Positions 10,815 through 22,362 of a stretch of 64,000 nucleotides of DNA are shown here, one piece after another. The stretch is from the NCBI GenBank assembly GCA_001630475.1, contig KV419417.1:74174-138173 (forward strand), read 5' to 3'. A program made the translations under genes and the position numbers. Numbering within the stretch: the stretch's first letter is position 1; each line of letters starts with the position of its first letter. The stretch comes from Sistotremastrum niveocremeum HHB9708 (Eukaryota > Basidiomycota > Agaricomycetes > Sistotremastrales > Sistotremastraceae). The notes under the pieces were generated by a model. The model searched no databases. It was not told the origin of the DNA and worked only from the letters and a program-made list of their open reading frames with translations.

Positions 10815-12478
10815 ATGGCAGAGCGCGTCAAGGAAGCGCTTGAGCAGGTCGAGCAGGAGATTCAGGAGCAGATGAGGCAATTCTCAGATGTCGACGAAGG
10901 TCAGGATACATCGCTCGCAGAATTCTCGAGAACTAATGCACGCGGAATTAGCTTCCCTCTTTCTAGAGAGACTTCAAATCAGGGTAGCCAAAATTCAAAC
11001 GAAGATGCTCAACGAAAAGAACGCCCTGACTCCTGTTGGAAAGCTTCCTGATGAAATCCTATTGAAGGTGTTCAAACACTGCGTTGAAGGCGTGGCGGAA
11101 ATCCATTATCATAACAGGAGGGCACCCATACATCTGTGGACAGCTATCATCCATACGTACGTCGTCATTGTCCCTTGCATGGTTCATTGGCAATACCAGA
11201 CCTCTGACATATTCCACAAGTTCTGCGCGATGGCGGCTTCTTGGCCTCCAACATGGGGCTATGTGGTCAGAAATTAACCTCATGTGGCCAGCAAAAACGA
11301 TAGATCGTTTTCTCACGTTCAGCGGAAAACATTCCCTTCATTTATTCCTTCCCCAGCCACGACCCGGGCTTTTGCAGCAGTACACTCATTATCTAAAAGA
11401 GTGTTCGCTTCGTCTCTCCGGTGTTTCAATCTCGTCCGATGCTCCTCCTTCAAGTACTCACGTCGGGGTTGTGGAACAGTTACTTATGTACGTCATTCGT
11501 CTAAGACTTCCTGCGTTGCGGACACTCGTCGCGATCCGTGAGCCCTCAACGGATCGTCCGATCGTCATCTGCCGCGTCATCTCCCCTGCGTTAAAAGTTC
11601 TTGTCCTTGCTGGATTCAAGCATCCAACTTCTCGAGCCTCCTACGCCGGTCTCACATCCATCCATATCCATGACGTTATATTCAAACGCTCAGAACTGCT
11701 TGCCCTCCTTCATAAAAACAGATCGTTGCGGACACTCGAGTTGAGTTCTGGCTTACGCCAGACCCATCCTACGGACCATGAGGATTTCGAGCCTTTCGAA
11801 CATAACATCTCGACTCTCTGTATAGGACCTTTCCATGCCCTCGATGTCGGAGTTCTCTTCGATAAAGTGAATTTTACGAGTCTCAGCAATCTTCGCTTCC
11901 ATATACGAGAAGGAATTCGAGTAGCGCAATTGCCCGCAGGTTTACAACCGTTCGTACAAGATCCGATCTCGCTCAGGTTATTGGAAGATCGGTTCAAAAA
12001 TCTTATACGCCTCGTCTTCCAAACACATCCTTATCGAACTTACGAAGTCACCACGCTCGCATCCCTTTCCTCGGGCAGACCCGATTTTTGGGGACCACTT
12101 CTATCCGAATTGTCGCTGTCGTCATCTTCACGACTTTCCACTCTGGAGATCAATATTCAATGTCTGCCGTATGCCGATCTCTTGGCCATGTTTCTCCGCA
12201 CATGCTGCTCCAAGCTCAAGCATCTCATTCTGTCCACCGCCGACATGCAACCATTCCTAGATGCGGTGAATACTGATATTGGCCTACTATCGACTCTTGA
12301 GACCCTCAACCTGGGGCGCACAGAGATCATCCCAAAGAAATTTGTGGAATGGCTGGAGAACCGTGAAGGCGGGTATCAGAGGCTTCAAACTCTCACTCTC
12401 CCCAATCGATTCGCGTGGGACGTGAGCTGGCCTCGGTTGTTTGCGTTGGCAGAAGACCTCGTCATCCAACCCGATTGA
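10815..12478 (+). CDS. F-box protein 1 (522 aa)
   Basis: Three exons: 10815-10899, 10952-11156 and 11200-12478; total 523 codons. Exon 1 encodes a short helical leader (MAERVKEALEQVEQEIQEQM). Exon 2 carries the F-box core VGKLPDEILLKVFKHCVEG, expected to bind Skp1 in an SCF ubiquitin ligase. Exon 3 encodes a long leucine-rich, LRR-like C-terminus (for example LSLSSSSRLSTLEINIQCL) that would select substrates. It is a close paralogue of the gene at 16633-18156, with the same exon sizes (85 and 205 bp) and homologous splice sites. The second intron is only 43 bp and uses the acceptor ending ATACCAG. The acceptor nearer the start of the conserved FIGN segment has mutated to CATG here, which supports the chosen border. 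Target unknown. Confidence 0.85.
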
Positions 12479-13405
12479 TGCAGACAAGCCTGAAGTTGAG
12501 GAGATTACTCGTTTCGTGGTTTTCTTGATGTGAGGATGATTCGGTCGGTCCGGGTCGAAAGGGCTGGAGGTCTTCAGGCCTACTGTTGATTGGGTCTATT
12601 TGAAGGCAGGCATCAATTTGAGGAGCTAGGATGAATAAATTTCGATGGGCAACTGAAGGCCACATGGAAGTCGGCAGTTGGGAGTTTGTACTCAAGACAT
12701 TCGGTCTTTCAGTTTCCCTTGGCAATCACTATTGTAGTCCTCTATTGAGAATTCGAAACTCGTTGACGTTAGACACAGGGTGATGCGTATTCCCAATGCA
12801 AACAGATAATAATTAGTGTTATTTACATGACCCCCCACACTTGAGGACGTCCACACAGCCCAAGGCCAACCCGACAATGAAAGAAAGGAACATATATGCT
12901 AAATGGATGAGAGACATGATACTATGTACCATGTACCACTATAGATGACAAAAGACAGTGAGCGTGAGACGATCGCAAAGACACTAACAGAATCCCAAAG
13001 GCGAGAATGTGAAAAGAGACAACAGATCCAAATACGAAATAAAGTCTTAATAGAAGAAGGGTACATCTATCAGCAAGCCGATAGACACGCCGGTACTTGA
13101 CCGGTGGGTCGAGAAATGGAAGATGAGTAAATAAGAGAAGGAGAACCATTAGGGTAGAGGTACAGATATGACGTCCGTAGTCTTCGAAGGAAACCGAATG
13201 TGAACGGCGTTGTGAGTGGAGCAGAGCAGGTATTTGACGATGATGTGGTATTGGTATGTGAGATGGAATGATGATGATCCTGTTGGTGATGACGCTGGCT
13301 GGCACCCTATCTTGAATGCGATATGAAGTTGGAGAAGAAGACACCTGCGTGCTTCCTCGATTTTTAGAGATGGACGTGATTTTCGGTGGAAGGCGAAGAC
13401 AGAGA
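12479..13405. other. Tail-to-tail intergenic region
   Basis: Between the 3' ends of F-box gene 1 (plus) and the first GT90 gene (minus). Open frames here overlap each other, lack domains and look like chance. It probably holds the two 3' UTRs. No repeat or RNA gene was recognised. Confidence 0.5.
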
Positions 13406-15547
13406 TTAGATGTCGAAGGACATCTTTTCGCGGTCAACGGCCATGATCCGCGCGTATTCCAGCATCAGCCTGAGCCATTATTAGCACTCATATCCTGTGA
13501 AGCAAGGAAATAGGATGACGTACCGGAACTGATAAGCACACATATCCTCCATTCTCCAAAATTCCAAACTCCACTTCCGTCCTTCCATCGCGATCTTCTT
13601 CGCAAGCTCATCATGCCCTCTTCTCCCCTCACCGCCATCTCCTTTACTCTGATCGACTTCCGCGTTCAGATCTCCATGGAAGAACAACATCGCATCGTAC
13701 AGATCCGAAAAGTCATTTTGAATAGGGACGTAATGTAACCACGGCATGACGCGGTCTTGATACCATTCCGGATGGATCGTCGTCTTGAAGACGAGTGATT
13801 TGGACGTCATCAATCTCTTGAAACGTGCTGACCATCCGTTCCCGTCGATCTACATCGCATCGCGTCATGAGTAAAGATTCGAAAGAGAAGAAGAGGAAAT
13901 ACCGACATCCATGACATATTTATACACATTCGCCTCGCCGAATTGCTGCTTATTTCGCCAATCGAACATCGCTCGCACTTCTTCACATGCCCTGCCTTCA
14001 CCACACTGAATAGGCTCTCCGGCGAATGCGATATCCATGAGGGCGTTGTTCAAACGTCCAGCTCTCATTCTAACCTCCTCGCCGACAGGAGCTTCTTCTT
14101 CTCCCTTCCTGGGCGGAAGATAGACGTCCTGGAATCCATCCCGACGCGACACCGCACTCATCAATCTCACTCTTTGAGAAGAATTCCAGGGCATATCATC
14201 TTGGAACAATATGCCGGTATTGGATCCACGCCATAATATCCGCTCGTCCGATTTCTGATCCCATTCAATCGGATCATCGACTTCTTCCATCCATTGCTCG
14301 GGAGCAACGGTAAGGATATCGGCGTGGAATGCGGTGGAGCAGATAGCGAATGTGGGGATGAGGGTAGGATGAGGACCAGGGCCTTCGCGATGGGAGGCTA
14401 AAAAGCCGTTGTAGAGGACGTGAGAAGGGTGTGTACAGGGATCCATAGATTGATAGTGGTTGTAAATGAAAGTACGGGAAGGCGAATCATGTTCTTCGTC
14501 TTCGCCAGATGGATGACGGAGAGGCGAGCCATGAGCGCAGTTCGCAGCCCAGCCGTGGGTCGAAGATTGAGGCGGGTCATGGATATCAATATCTGCTCCA
14601 AGATTAGACTCTATTCTCAGGCTGCGAGGTGGGAAGAGATACTCACATCCACCTTCGGCAGCCGCTTCTTTAAGCGCTTCGCGATGCTCGTATGAAATAA
14701 CATGTCCAGGTCCGTCATGAATGCTCATCGTCGCTCTGAAATGAGGCAACGAGCTGCCGGCAAGTCGCATAACAGCCATTTGATCTTCCGCTCGGGGGAC
14801 ATCGAGAGGGTTGATAGCTCTCATACCCTGTTCGTCATTGATGATCGTATAAGTATCCTCCCGCTTCTCCGCCTCCTTCTGCAGCTCCTGAAGATCCCGA
14901 GGGTCGACACCCCAGAACGGCTCAATATTGCGCCATATCTGATCGTATTCGTCTGGAAGCTGAACCTTGTGTTTCACCACAAAGTCCCACCATTTGTCGA
15001 AGCCTTTGGGTGGCTTACGTCCGTAACGACGTTTGTACTCGGCGACGGCGTCTTTGAGAGTGCGGGATTGTGTAGCGAGCTTGTCGTTCCAGACTTTTTG
15101 AGCGTGGTCTGTTAATTCAATGATGGGGTGACGTCCGGCAGGGTTGACTTGGAGGAGGCCGTCTGGGCGGTAGGTGTGTTTTCCGGTGGCCACTGTTGGC
15201 GTTTTGGGTTTCCTGACGGGAGGGATAGGTGAACCGGGACGCGGAGCGTCCATCAGGTCATCGACAGCAGGTGAGACCCCGGTAGGCGAGCATTGGAACT
15301 GGTCCAAGCCTGAGACACGCAGGCTATGATCTTCGAGCTCGTCTGAGCCATAGCCAAACGACGAAGGTAGACGTGTAGGGTAGAAATCTTTGAAGTTGAA
15401 ATCTGGTATTTGAAAGGAGGGTAGTGCAGTAGGAATGAATTGCTGGGCAAAGAGGACACGCCATATGCCATAAGCACAAGCTATATAGACAATGACCCGT
15501 CTAAGGACGGCTGGTCGTCGAAGTTGGGCGATAATGAGGCTGATCAT
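13406..15547 (-). CDS. Glycosyltransferase family 90 (CAP10-like), copy 1 (658 aa)
   Basis: Four exons on the minus strand: 15547-14647, 14592-13907, 13849-13524 and 13469-13406; total 659 codons. Residues about 17-33 (VIVYIACAYGIWRVLF) form a signal anchor, which predicts a type II Golgi protein. Family landmarks are YKRRYGRKPPKGFDKWW, QLPDEYDQIWRNIEPFWG, the segment DERILWRGSNTG, and the C-terminal KYVMDIDGNGWSARF plus DLYDAMLFFHGD. Cryptococcus Cap59/Cap10-type and related GT90 enzymes add sugars such as xylose to polysaccharide or glycoprotein acceptors; the donor and acceptor here cannot be read from sequence. Intron 2 uses the donor GTCGGT after codon GAT, matching the homologous junction in copy 2 (25831-27957). 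The gene diverges from the PAC3 gene with only 148 bp between start codons. Confidence 0.9.
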
Positions 15548-15695
15548 CGTCGGCGACGACGAGGAGAAGGTAAAGAGCGTTGGGTGGGAAGTCTGTGTGG
15601 GGGTGTGGTGTGGGAGGAGGCGAGCGAAGGAAGAGAAGAAAACGTTCCAGTCAAATCAGGAACAAGGTCCCAAACAGGGGCAAACACAGTCTTCC
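15548..15695. promoter_or_regulatory. Bidirectional promoter region GT90 / PAC3
   Basis: Only 148 bp separate the start codons of the GT90 gene (minus) and the PAC3 homologue (plus), so both promoters must overlap here or extend into the neighbouring transcript. No TATA box is obvious. Confidence 0.5.
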
Positions 15696-16266
15696 ATGCC
15701 AGAGCTCGATCACCTCATACAGGGGTCAAAAACAAAGATTATCCTCCAGTCTTTTGCTGACAGGATCCTGATTCTCGTTACTCAGCGTGGCAAAGTCGGA
15801 AACCTTGTCAGTAATTTTCTCCTGTTTTATCTATTTTTCTAAGGCATTTATGAATTTTTGATTGAATTTGATTTCGAAGATCCAAGCATCAATTCCCCCA
15901 ACAACGCCGTTGATATCATCTGAAGATGTCTCTTCTGCCATCCATTTAACACCTTTACTCGGTGCTGCCCCATCCGCCCATCTTCACACACTCCACGCCC
16001 TCTACGCTACCCAAATCGCTTCGCATATCTGGCTCGGAAGCAGGCTTGGCGCAGACCGGAGGCCAGTCGTTGTCGGAATTGCCTTGAATAGAACAAAGTC
16101 TCCTAACGGGACTGACAAGGATAGGGATGATGACGATCTGACGCTGAGTGATGAGGAAAGATCGACGTTTCAAGGCGTTATGGACATGGTCAAAGAAATT
16201 TTGACCGCCGCGAGCAACGCGCCCGGAGCAGAGGCTGTGGATCCTAACACCGAGCGTGATCTATGA
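15696..16266 (+). CDS. PAC3: Proteasome assembly chaperone 3 homologue (165 aa)
   Basis: Two exons, 15696-15806 and 15880-16266, give 166 codons. The N-terminus (MPELDHLIQGSKTKIILQSF, then ADRILILVTQRGKVGNL) matches the start of PSMG3/PAC3, where a short beta-rich small fold follows a Phe-x-Asp-x-Ile/Val-Leu pattern. The second exon continues with IQASIPPTTP, HLTPLLGA, an ALYATQIASHIWL helix, RRPVVVGIALN and a final helix (GVMDMVKEIL). Length fits the family. PAC3 pairs with PAC4 and helps order the alpha subunits during 20S proteasome assembly. An insertion rich in Asp (about residues 115-130) precedes the last helix. The assignment rests on short motifs, so it is good but not certain. Confidence 0.75.
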
Positions 16267-16488
16267 TGCGAATTATCGTTGATCCGACTCAGCACTCAGG
16301 TTGTGGAACTTTATTTGACCGTCGTGCACGCCGTATCGGCAGACCATCTAATCTTATCCCTGCCGAGAATCTGATTTGTGACAACTAGGAAGCGTTAGAA
16401 GTAGTGCTGCGGTTACTGTTGTGCAGTCGGGTAGTAATGCGACGAGCCGCTGTTCTGAGGTATAGGAAATCCCACATCCCTCAGTGAT

Positions 16489-16632
16489 TCAATCGGGTCG
16501 AATGATGATCTCTTTTATCCACGCAAACAACCCAGGGCATGCAAATTGTTGGAGGAGAGTGAGAGTTGGGAGGCGAGGATACGCCCCTTCGCGGTTGTCA
16601 ATCCATTTCACCAATTTCTTGGGAATGATCGT
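16489..16632 (-). pseudogene. Orphaned C-terminal codons of F-box gene 2
   Basis: The 47 codons after the premature stop keep the frame and the similarity to copy 1, down to a final TGA at 16489-16491. An in-frame loss near the end removes the WDVSWPR-equivalent. The state suggests a young truncation. Confidence 0.7.
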
Positions 16633-18156
16633 TCAGCGCTCCAGGTCGAGGGTTTCGAGATTTGGGAGAAGACCAACGTCAGTAGTCAACGCATTTAAAA
16701 ATTGGGTCGTGTCGGCGGTGAACAGACTGAGATGCCTGAGTTTGGAGCAGCATGTTCGAAGAAACAATGCCCAGATCTCTCCATCCGGCAGACCGCTCAT
16801 ATTAATCTCCAGAGTGGTAAGTTGCGAAGGTGACCACGACAGCGCCAGTTGGGATAGGATTGCTTCCCAAAAGCTCCGAGCAGATCGATCCAGAGAAGGG
16901 GATACAATCAGGGTGATTTGGTACGTTCGATAAGGATGGGATTGGAAAGCGAGGTGATATGAACGTCCAAGGCTATCTTCTGACAGCTTAAGCGAAAATG
17001 ACTCGTGTACGAACGGTCGCAAAGCTGCGGGTAACTGTAATGCTTGATTTTCTTCTCGTATTTCAAGGGCAAGTTCGCTCAAATTCTGGAAATCCACTTC
17101 ATCGAAGATGGCTACCACATCCTGCACCCGAAGAGGTCCTACTCTGAGAGTGGAGATATTGTGCTGGAAAGGCTGAAAATACTCATCGACGAGGGAGTCA
17201 TCGCACTGGAGCAAACCTGCACCCAGCTCCAAGGTTCGCAACGACTCATTCTCCTCAAGAAGGGCGAGCAAGTCTTGACGTCCGAGCTCGACCTCGTCGA
17301 TATAGACGGCTGTGAGGCCCCCGTAAGAAAATTCTAGGTTTGGTTCAATTGCGCGAAGGACGAGCACTTTCAGCGCAGGGGAGATGACGCAAGAGATGAT
17401 GGTGGGACCCTGCGACATGGGCTCACGGGTGGCGACGAATCTTTGTAACACTGGAAGTTTTAGGGAGACGAAGTCATCGAGCAATTTTTCAACCCCCCAC
17501 ATGATCCCAGAACGAACATTGTATGAAATCGAAAAGCCGGAGAGACGCGGAGCACACTGCTCCAAGAGAGAAAGGTACACCCTGCGAGCGTACCGGGGCA
17601 ATCTCTCTGAATCCAAAGTAAGGAACAGATTCAGGGGATGTTCTCCGCTGAGGACGAGGAAACGATCTATCGTTTGTCGTGGCCACGTGAGGTCTATCTC
17701 GGACCACAATGCACGATGCTGAAAGCCAAGGAGACGCCATCGCGCGCAACTAGTGGAATAGGTCAGAAGGCTATTGCCAATGAAACCTGAAAGATACCAT
17801 GAGTGCGTACGTACGTATGAATGATAGCTGTCCATAGATGTAATGACGCCCTCCTTTCACGATAATCCGTATTCAGCACGCCTTCAACGCAGTGTTCGAA
17901 TACTTTCAATAGCATTTCGTTGGGAAGCTTTCCAATGGGAGTCAGAAGGTTCTCCTCGTTGAGTATCTTTGTCTGAATTTTGGTTGCCCCGATTTGAAGT
18001 CTCTCCAGAAGCTGAGAAGCTAATTTTGAGTGTATCAGTTATGTGAATGTGTGCCAGCGATGTATTCTGACCTTCATCGACATCTGAGACTTCACTTATC
18101 TGCTCCTGCACCTGCTGCCCGAGCAGATCAAGCGTCTCCATGACGCGCTGTTCCAT
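16633..18156 (-). CDS. F-box protein 2 (475 aa), C-terminally truncated paralogue
   Basis: Three exons: 18156-18072, 18019-17815 and 17770-16633; total 476 codons. The exon 1 and 2 lengths and both splice sites match F-box gene 1 exactly. The F-box is IGKLPNEMLLKVFEHCVEG. The reading frame stops with TGA at 16633-16635, right after LETLDLER. Beyond the stop the same frame continues for 47 codons to 16489 with clear homology to the C-terminus of copy 1 (IIPKKLVKWIDNREGAYPRL, ending IIIRPD), except for a lost stretch corresponding to WDVSWPR. A nonsense change has therefore removed about 50 residues. Whether the shorter protein still works is unknown. It lies in opposite orientation to copy 1, on the other side of the GT90-PAC3 pair. 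Confidence 0.75.
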
Positions 18157-18667
18157 ATTATCTTCTCTTCACAATCCGTTGTACGCACTTGATTAATTCG
18201 TTCTTTCAGAGAATTTCGTGACACGGTATGACAAGAATAGCTCTGGAGGATTCAAGTCAAGGCTATTACATGTAAATTTTTCGCATCAGTCGGCAAGTCA
18301 GTCGGCGACATGGTCCGCCCAAATAGAGACAAACATGTTGTGCGGACCAAACACCTTGCCAAACACCAATGTCAAACCCTTTCACATAAGCAAAAATCGG
18401 TACTCAATGTAACGTTCGGGCCTGAAGGCCTGAAGTCTACCTCGTGGACTGCTTCTTCCCTATAGGGGTAGCGCGATCTTGATGCTCATGAGAGTCGTAA
18501 CGCGTGACCGGTGATAGCGAGTAAAATCATCCTCTCATTGCGATCGGTGACTAATTTGAATCAATTATTTGATTGCCGCACACAGCAATTTCAATGTGCC
18601 ATTGCGCAATCTGTAACTAAGACTTCGTAAGGCCACGTGTCCCATGCTTTGATCTACCTTTATCATA
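18157..18667. other. Intergenic region upstream of F-box gene 2
   Basis: Promoter side of the minus-strand F-box gene, running up to the nested transposons. No further gene or clear regulatory motif was recognised. Confidence 0.4.
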
Positions 18668-19928
18668 AGGTATCCGTCATAAGGTACCGACAGGGTGTTA
18701 CATAAGCGAGCGTGACGCCGAACTCAACAGCGTACTCGTCCACGACTACCGCATAGTGAGCAAATCTAAGATAAGGATGAACACGAATATAGACTCGCGA
18801 GTATGGGTACCTTAGGGGCAGGTACCCTGGCCCTCAGGGTTCAGTACCTGGACCTGTCAAAAATTTTGGCAACATGATTTTGAACAACCCAGGTACCTTG
18901 ACAGGTGACCTAGGTATACCTGCAGGTCCATGAATATGGGTAGAATTGAGTAATATGGGTATCCAAACTGGACTCAGGTATCTACACCTGAGTACCCATA
19001 TGTAATAAAAATATCCATCTGAACACCCATACCCAAGTATCTGAGTGCCTTTGGGTATCTAGATTGAACCCAAGTACCTCAAATCAAGCACAAGTAGATG
19101 CCCAATGGATACTGAAAACTCAAGTGAGGCCCAGATATGCTTGTCTCTGACTCATACTAATACATTATAAGTAGTCTAATAATGAGATTTGATCTTGTAT
19201 GGGAGTATATGTATGTGGATCTGAGATCCAGAGGACTCCTGTCCTTAAACAGGTATATCCATGAGGTACCTGGATAAATGAAATTTTGAGATTTCCAATA
19301 CCTGTACCTGTGAACTTTTTGCCAGATGGTGTACCTGGACCTGTAAACAATGCAAAAGGCAGGTACCTACCCAGGTACATCCATGGGTACCTTTTTTTTG
19401 GTGATATTCGTGTTCATCCTTAATCTAAGACCAGGGTTGAGTGCGGACTGGTTCAGGCTTCTCATCTGTGGTTTCAAAATTCCATTACATGAAGTATTGG
19501 TGAAGTAGTAGCCGAAATATATGTGGGGTCCCAACTGAGCGTCTACTATGGTTATTTTGCTGTTTGGCGCAGTTTTCAAATTTTCACTCTGAGAGATTTC
19601 GTCAGGGGTTCTCGGCGTTAACGGCTATAAGACGGTGTTAGGGCGGAGTCTGAATCTTCGGGTACACGGAGCTTCCCTTTGCGGCAACCCTCCCACGCCT
19701 GCGACGTCTTGAGCAATTGTGCAAGCTCAGAACACACCTCATGCGGCAGTAGAGTGTCAAATCGCCCTTATTTATGATATATTGTCTCGAGACCGTCACA
19801 GAAAATAATATATATAATATTTTATGGTAGGGTTGGGTTAGAATTTTTAGGGATTTCGCAGGATTTCATCAGGGTCCTGGGCGCTTGTCACACTGTGACA
19901 CCCTGTCGGTACCTTACGACGGATACCT
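18668..19928. mobile_element. Non-autonomous inverted-repeat transposon flanked by TA (Tc1/mariner-like MITE)
   Basis: Two arms of about 35 bp face each other at 18668-18703 and 19893-19928. Each outer end reads AGGTATCCGTC, followed by ATAAGG/GTAAGG and GTACCGACAGGGTGT, with few mismatches. Both tips are bordered by TA (18666-18667 and 19929-19930), as expected for the TA target duplication of Tc1/mariner-type elements. No transposase is encoded. Without the nested hAT MITE (18772-19422) and one copy of its target duplication, about 600 bp remain, a normal MITE size. The superfamily is inferred from the TA only. Confidence 0.7.
18772..19422. mobile_element. hAT-type MITE (651 bp) nested in the TA-flanked element
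   Basis: Perfect 19-bp terminal inverted repeats (TAAGGATGAACACGAATAT at each end) are flanked by the 8-bp direct repeat ATCTAAGA at 18764-18771 and 19423-19430. An 8-bp target duplication is the hAT hallmark. The interior has no transposase. It is packed with GGTACC, AGGTAC and TACCTG motifs in both orientations, probably subterminal binding sites or foldback arms. The terminal repeat differs from that of the autonomous hAT at 4268-8266, so that element is not its obvious helper. Confidence 0.85.
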
Positions 19929-20924
19929 TACAGTTGGAGCCGCTTTAAAGCGACCTTTCCCACGGCTTTTCAACCCGACCCCGACTACATTTTCCTCGAA
20001 CTTCCCAGGGGTCCGGAAACCATTTAGACGTGTTCTGATACGTCCTAGCTACCGCCCTATCTCGCCACTTTTGGCTAATTCTGAGTTTGAAATTTCCCCT
20101 CGGGTCTCAAGTGGGATTACATATAGGAGATAACGGAGATAAGGGCAAAAGTAATAGATAAATGATTTAAATATTATTATTTTTAGCCGAGACGTAAATA
20201 GATGTAAATAGTTTCGATATTCATTATAATTTATGTGAGGCATATGACATATCAATCAATGTAATATCAAGCGGATTACCAATGGTAACTGTCAGGACAG
20301 CCTGGAACCGTGGTCCAATGGCCTAAATAGTATTTTAATTAATATATATATATTATTTTTCCGATCCCCAGCCCGAGTGGGACTTACGTAAGCATCGGGC
20401 ATTTATCAGATATTTCATTTTTATGAGCAAACGGGTATGTTTCCTTCCTAAAAATAATTGGGACCGAAATCCGGTCAGAACTGGGCCGTGTCCTGAGGTG
20501 CCTACTATAAGTGGCTCCAACTGTAGGCATTCCAGAGACAGCGTCGGTTCGAGTCGTCGAGGATAACGACGTCGGCAGCTTGGTCGGCAGGCACATCGGC
20601 GTTGAGGCGCCTATGCGGCCTATCCGGTGACTCAAGAATCCCCCATAAGATATAAGGTTTCACTTGATCATCGATAGAGCTTGCGAACCCTCGATCAATG
20701 CTCCCGTGACCTCGATATATCCGCTCAATTGCAAAGATCGTGAGGATGGTACGATTGCGGCACTCTCGTGGGCCCGATGACCATTCCTATAGATACGCTC
20801 GTCGACACCCATCCAAAGGCCACTCAATCACTCAGCTCTCTCAACGTCACCATCATAGCAGGTGCCTACTGTTTCATCCCACGGCAGTACGACTGGTTTC
20901 TGACTCATCTCTGAAAAGACTTAG
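19929..20924. other. AT-rich intergenic region before the lectin gene
   Basis: Holds AT-rich stretches near 20150-20360 and the likely promoter of the lectin gene. A possible upstream exon ending in a GT donor near 20861 was tested, but no phase joins it to the lectin frame. No gene is called. Confidence 0.45.
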
Positions 20925-21770
20925 ATGCCAGTTCTCATAGACGCAATAGAAACCGGCACCTGGAAGACGCCTAAGGATTGGCGCGATGTGACTATAGCGG
21001 AATGCCAACAGGAGAAGATCAGTCTGAAATACCAACTTTCACCTCCTATCATGATCACCGGATTCAACCTCCTCGACATTGGCAACCACTCCAACGGCAA
21101 GCAAATCCGAGCATATTGTCACGCTAGCGACATCGGCTCCTACACATTCACACTCCATTCTGATACATGGGCCGACGGCTGGCTCGCCTCCTCAGTCATA
21201 TCCTGGCTCGCGATCCCACCAAGCACTACCGGCATTCTTGCTGGCACGTGTGAGGTCCGGCCCATGAACGCCCCAGGGGCTCATTCGACCCACGTTGCAT
21301 TCCAGGGAGCATTTTCCTACGAGCCCAAAATATTCCTTTGTCTCAACTACGTGGATTTTGGAGGCAATTGGCGCATCGGTACCTGGCCTGAGAATATCAC
21401 TCGGACGGGTTTTGATGCGGTTTTCGAGAGCAGAGGGCACGACGAGGCTGCTCTGTACGCTGCCGGCGGTAGCTGGCTCGCCTACGAAAGCGGCAAGGAG
21501 AACATCAAGAGCGGGAACATAGATGTCGAATGGGTTCCTGCGGGGTCTAGCCAAAAGTCCGGTGTCGTCTATTTCGACCAGCCATTCCGTACGGCGCCCA
21601 GCGTGTTTGTTGGACTCACTCAGATTATTTCCCATACGGAATTCAACCTTCGGATTTCGGTGGAAGTGAGAAGTGTGGAGAAGGATAGATTTGATTGGGT
21701 GATGTACGGTTGGAGTGACTCGTTGAACTTTGAGATCGGTGCGGCGTGGTTGGCGTTTGTTCAAGAATAA
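20925..21770 (+). CDS. H-type lectin domain protein (281 aa)
   Basis: A single exon with three successive H-type lectin modules. The first has PPIMITGFNLLDIGNHSNG, HSDTWADG and SWLAIPP (about residues 1-98). The second has SYEPKIFLCLNYVDFGGNWR and GGSWLAYES (about 110-195). The third has VVYFDQPFRTAPSVFVGL, WVMYGWSDS and GAAWLAF (about 198-279). Each module shows the family pattern of a Phe-x-x-Pro-P strand followed by an aromatic Trp-Leu-Ala strand. Animal H-type lectins such as discoidin and Helix agglutinin bind GalNAc; the fungal members are poorly studied. No signal peptide is visible, which suggests a cytosolic or non-classically secreted protein. It could serve in defence or cell recognition. 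Start chosen at the first ATG in frame. Confidence 0.8.
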   Translation: MPVLIDAIETGTWKTPKDWRDVTIAECQQEKISLKYQLSPPIMITGFNLLDIGNHSNGKQIRAYCHASDIGSYTFTLHSDTWADGWLASSVISWLAIPPSTTGILAGTCEVRPMNAPGAHSTHVAFQGAFSYEPKIFLCLNYVDFGGNWRIGTWPENITRTGFDAVFESRGHDEAALYAAGGSWLAYESGKENIKSGNIDVEWVPAGSSQKSGVVYFDQPFRTAPSVFVGLTQIISHTEFNLRISVEVRSVEKDRFDWVMYGWSDSLNFEIGAAWLAFVQE

Positions 21771-22362
21771 TCAGAGAACACGCAGAGGTTATTGTCCCGG
21801 AAATTGAACTCGCCTAAAGTAGCAAAGACTGGTAACCTTGTCAGAAGCTATAACTTGATAGAAATATGTCGCTGTATAGCTGGATATAAATATCTTGTAG
21901 GTAAAGTCAACCGAGGGAACGACTTTCGCACAAGTCATCGTGTTTCAAGTTGGACCTCTCGAAATGATGGAAAATATTTTATTACCGAGATATTGGGAGC
22001 GAAAATTAGAACATGGATTATCTGAAGAACAAATCGCGAGACAAAGAGAAGACAAGGCAGTATCAGGCTGTCCCCGACTGCCGAAACCACGCTCGAGTAC
22101 CCAAGCGGAACAGTCGGGAAAATCTCGACTTTCATTGTGGCCTTCAGTTGCCCAACACGAGCTATCCCGTGACGGATTCCCGTCCTAGTTCAACACCTCA
22201 ATATTTGACCTCTCGACGAACAACGGAATTGAACCTGAAGACGTCTACCCGCATCAAGATTTACAAACTTTGGTCTAGAGTCATGTGAACACTTTGGTAA
22301 ATACATGTAAATACTCAATAAAAACGTCGGAACGAATATACTAGTGGGAGCTAAGTATACAA
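21771..22362. other. Tail-to-tail intergenic region
   Basis: Between the 3' ends of the lectin (plus) and APN1 (minus) genes. Open frames here are short and domain-free. Probably two 3' UTRs. Confidence 0.4.

Noticed and set aside
20740-20862. Upstream exon for the H-type lectin
   Set aside because: A GT donor exists near 20861, but no phase joins it to the lectin frame without a stop.
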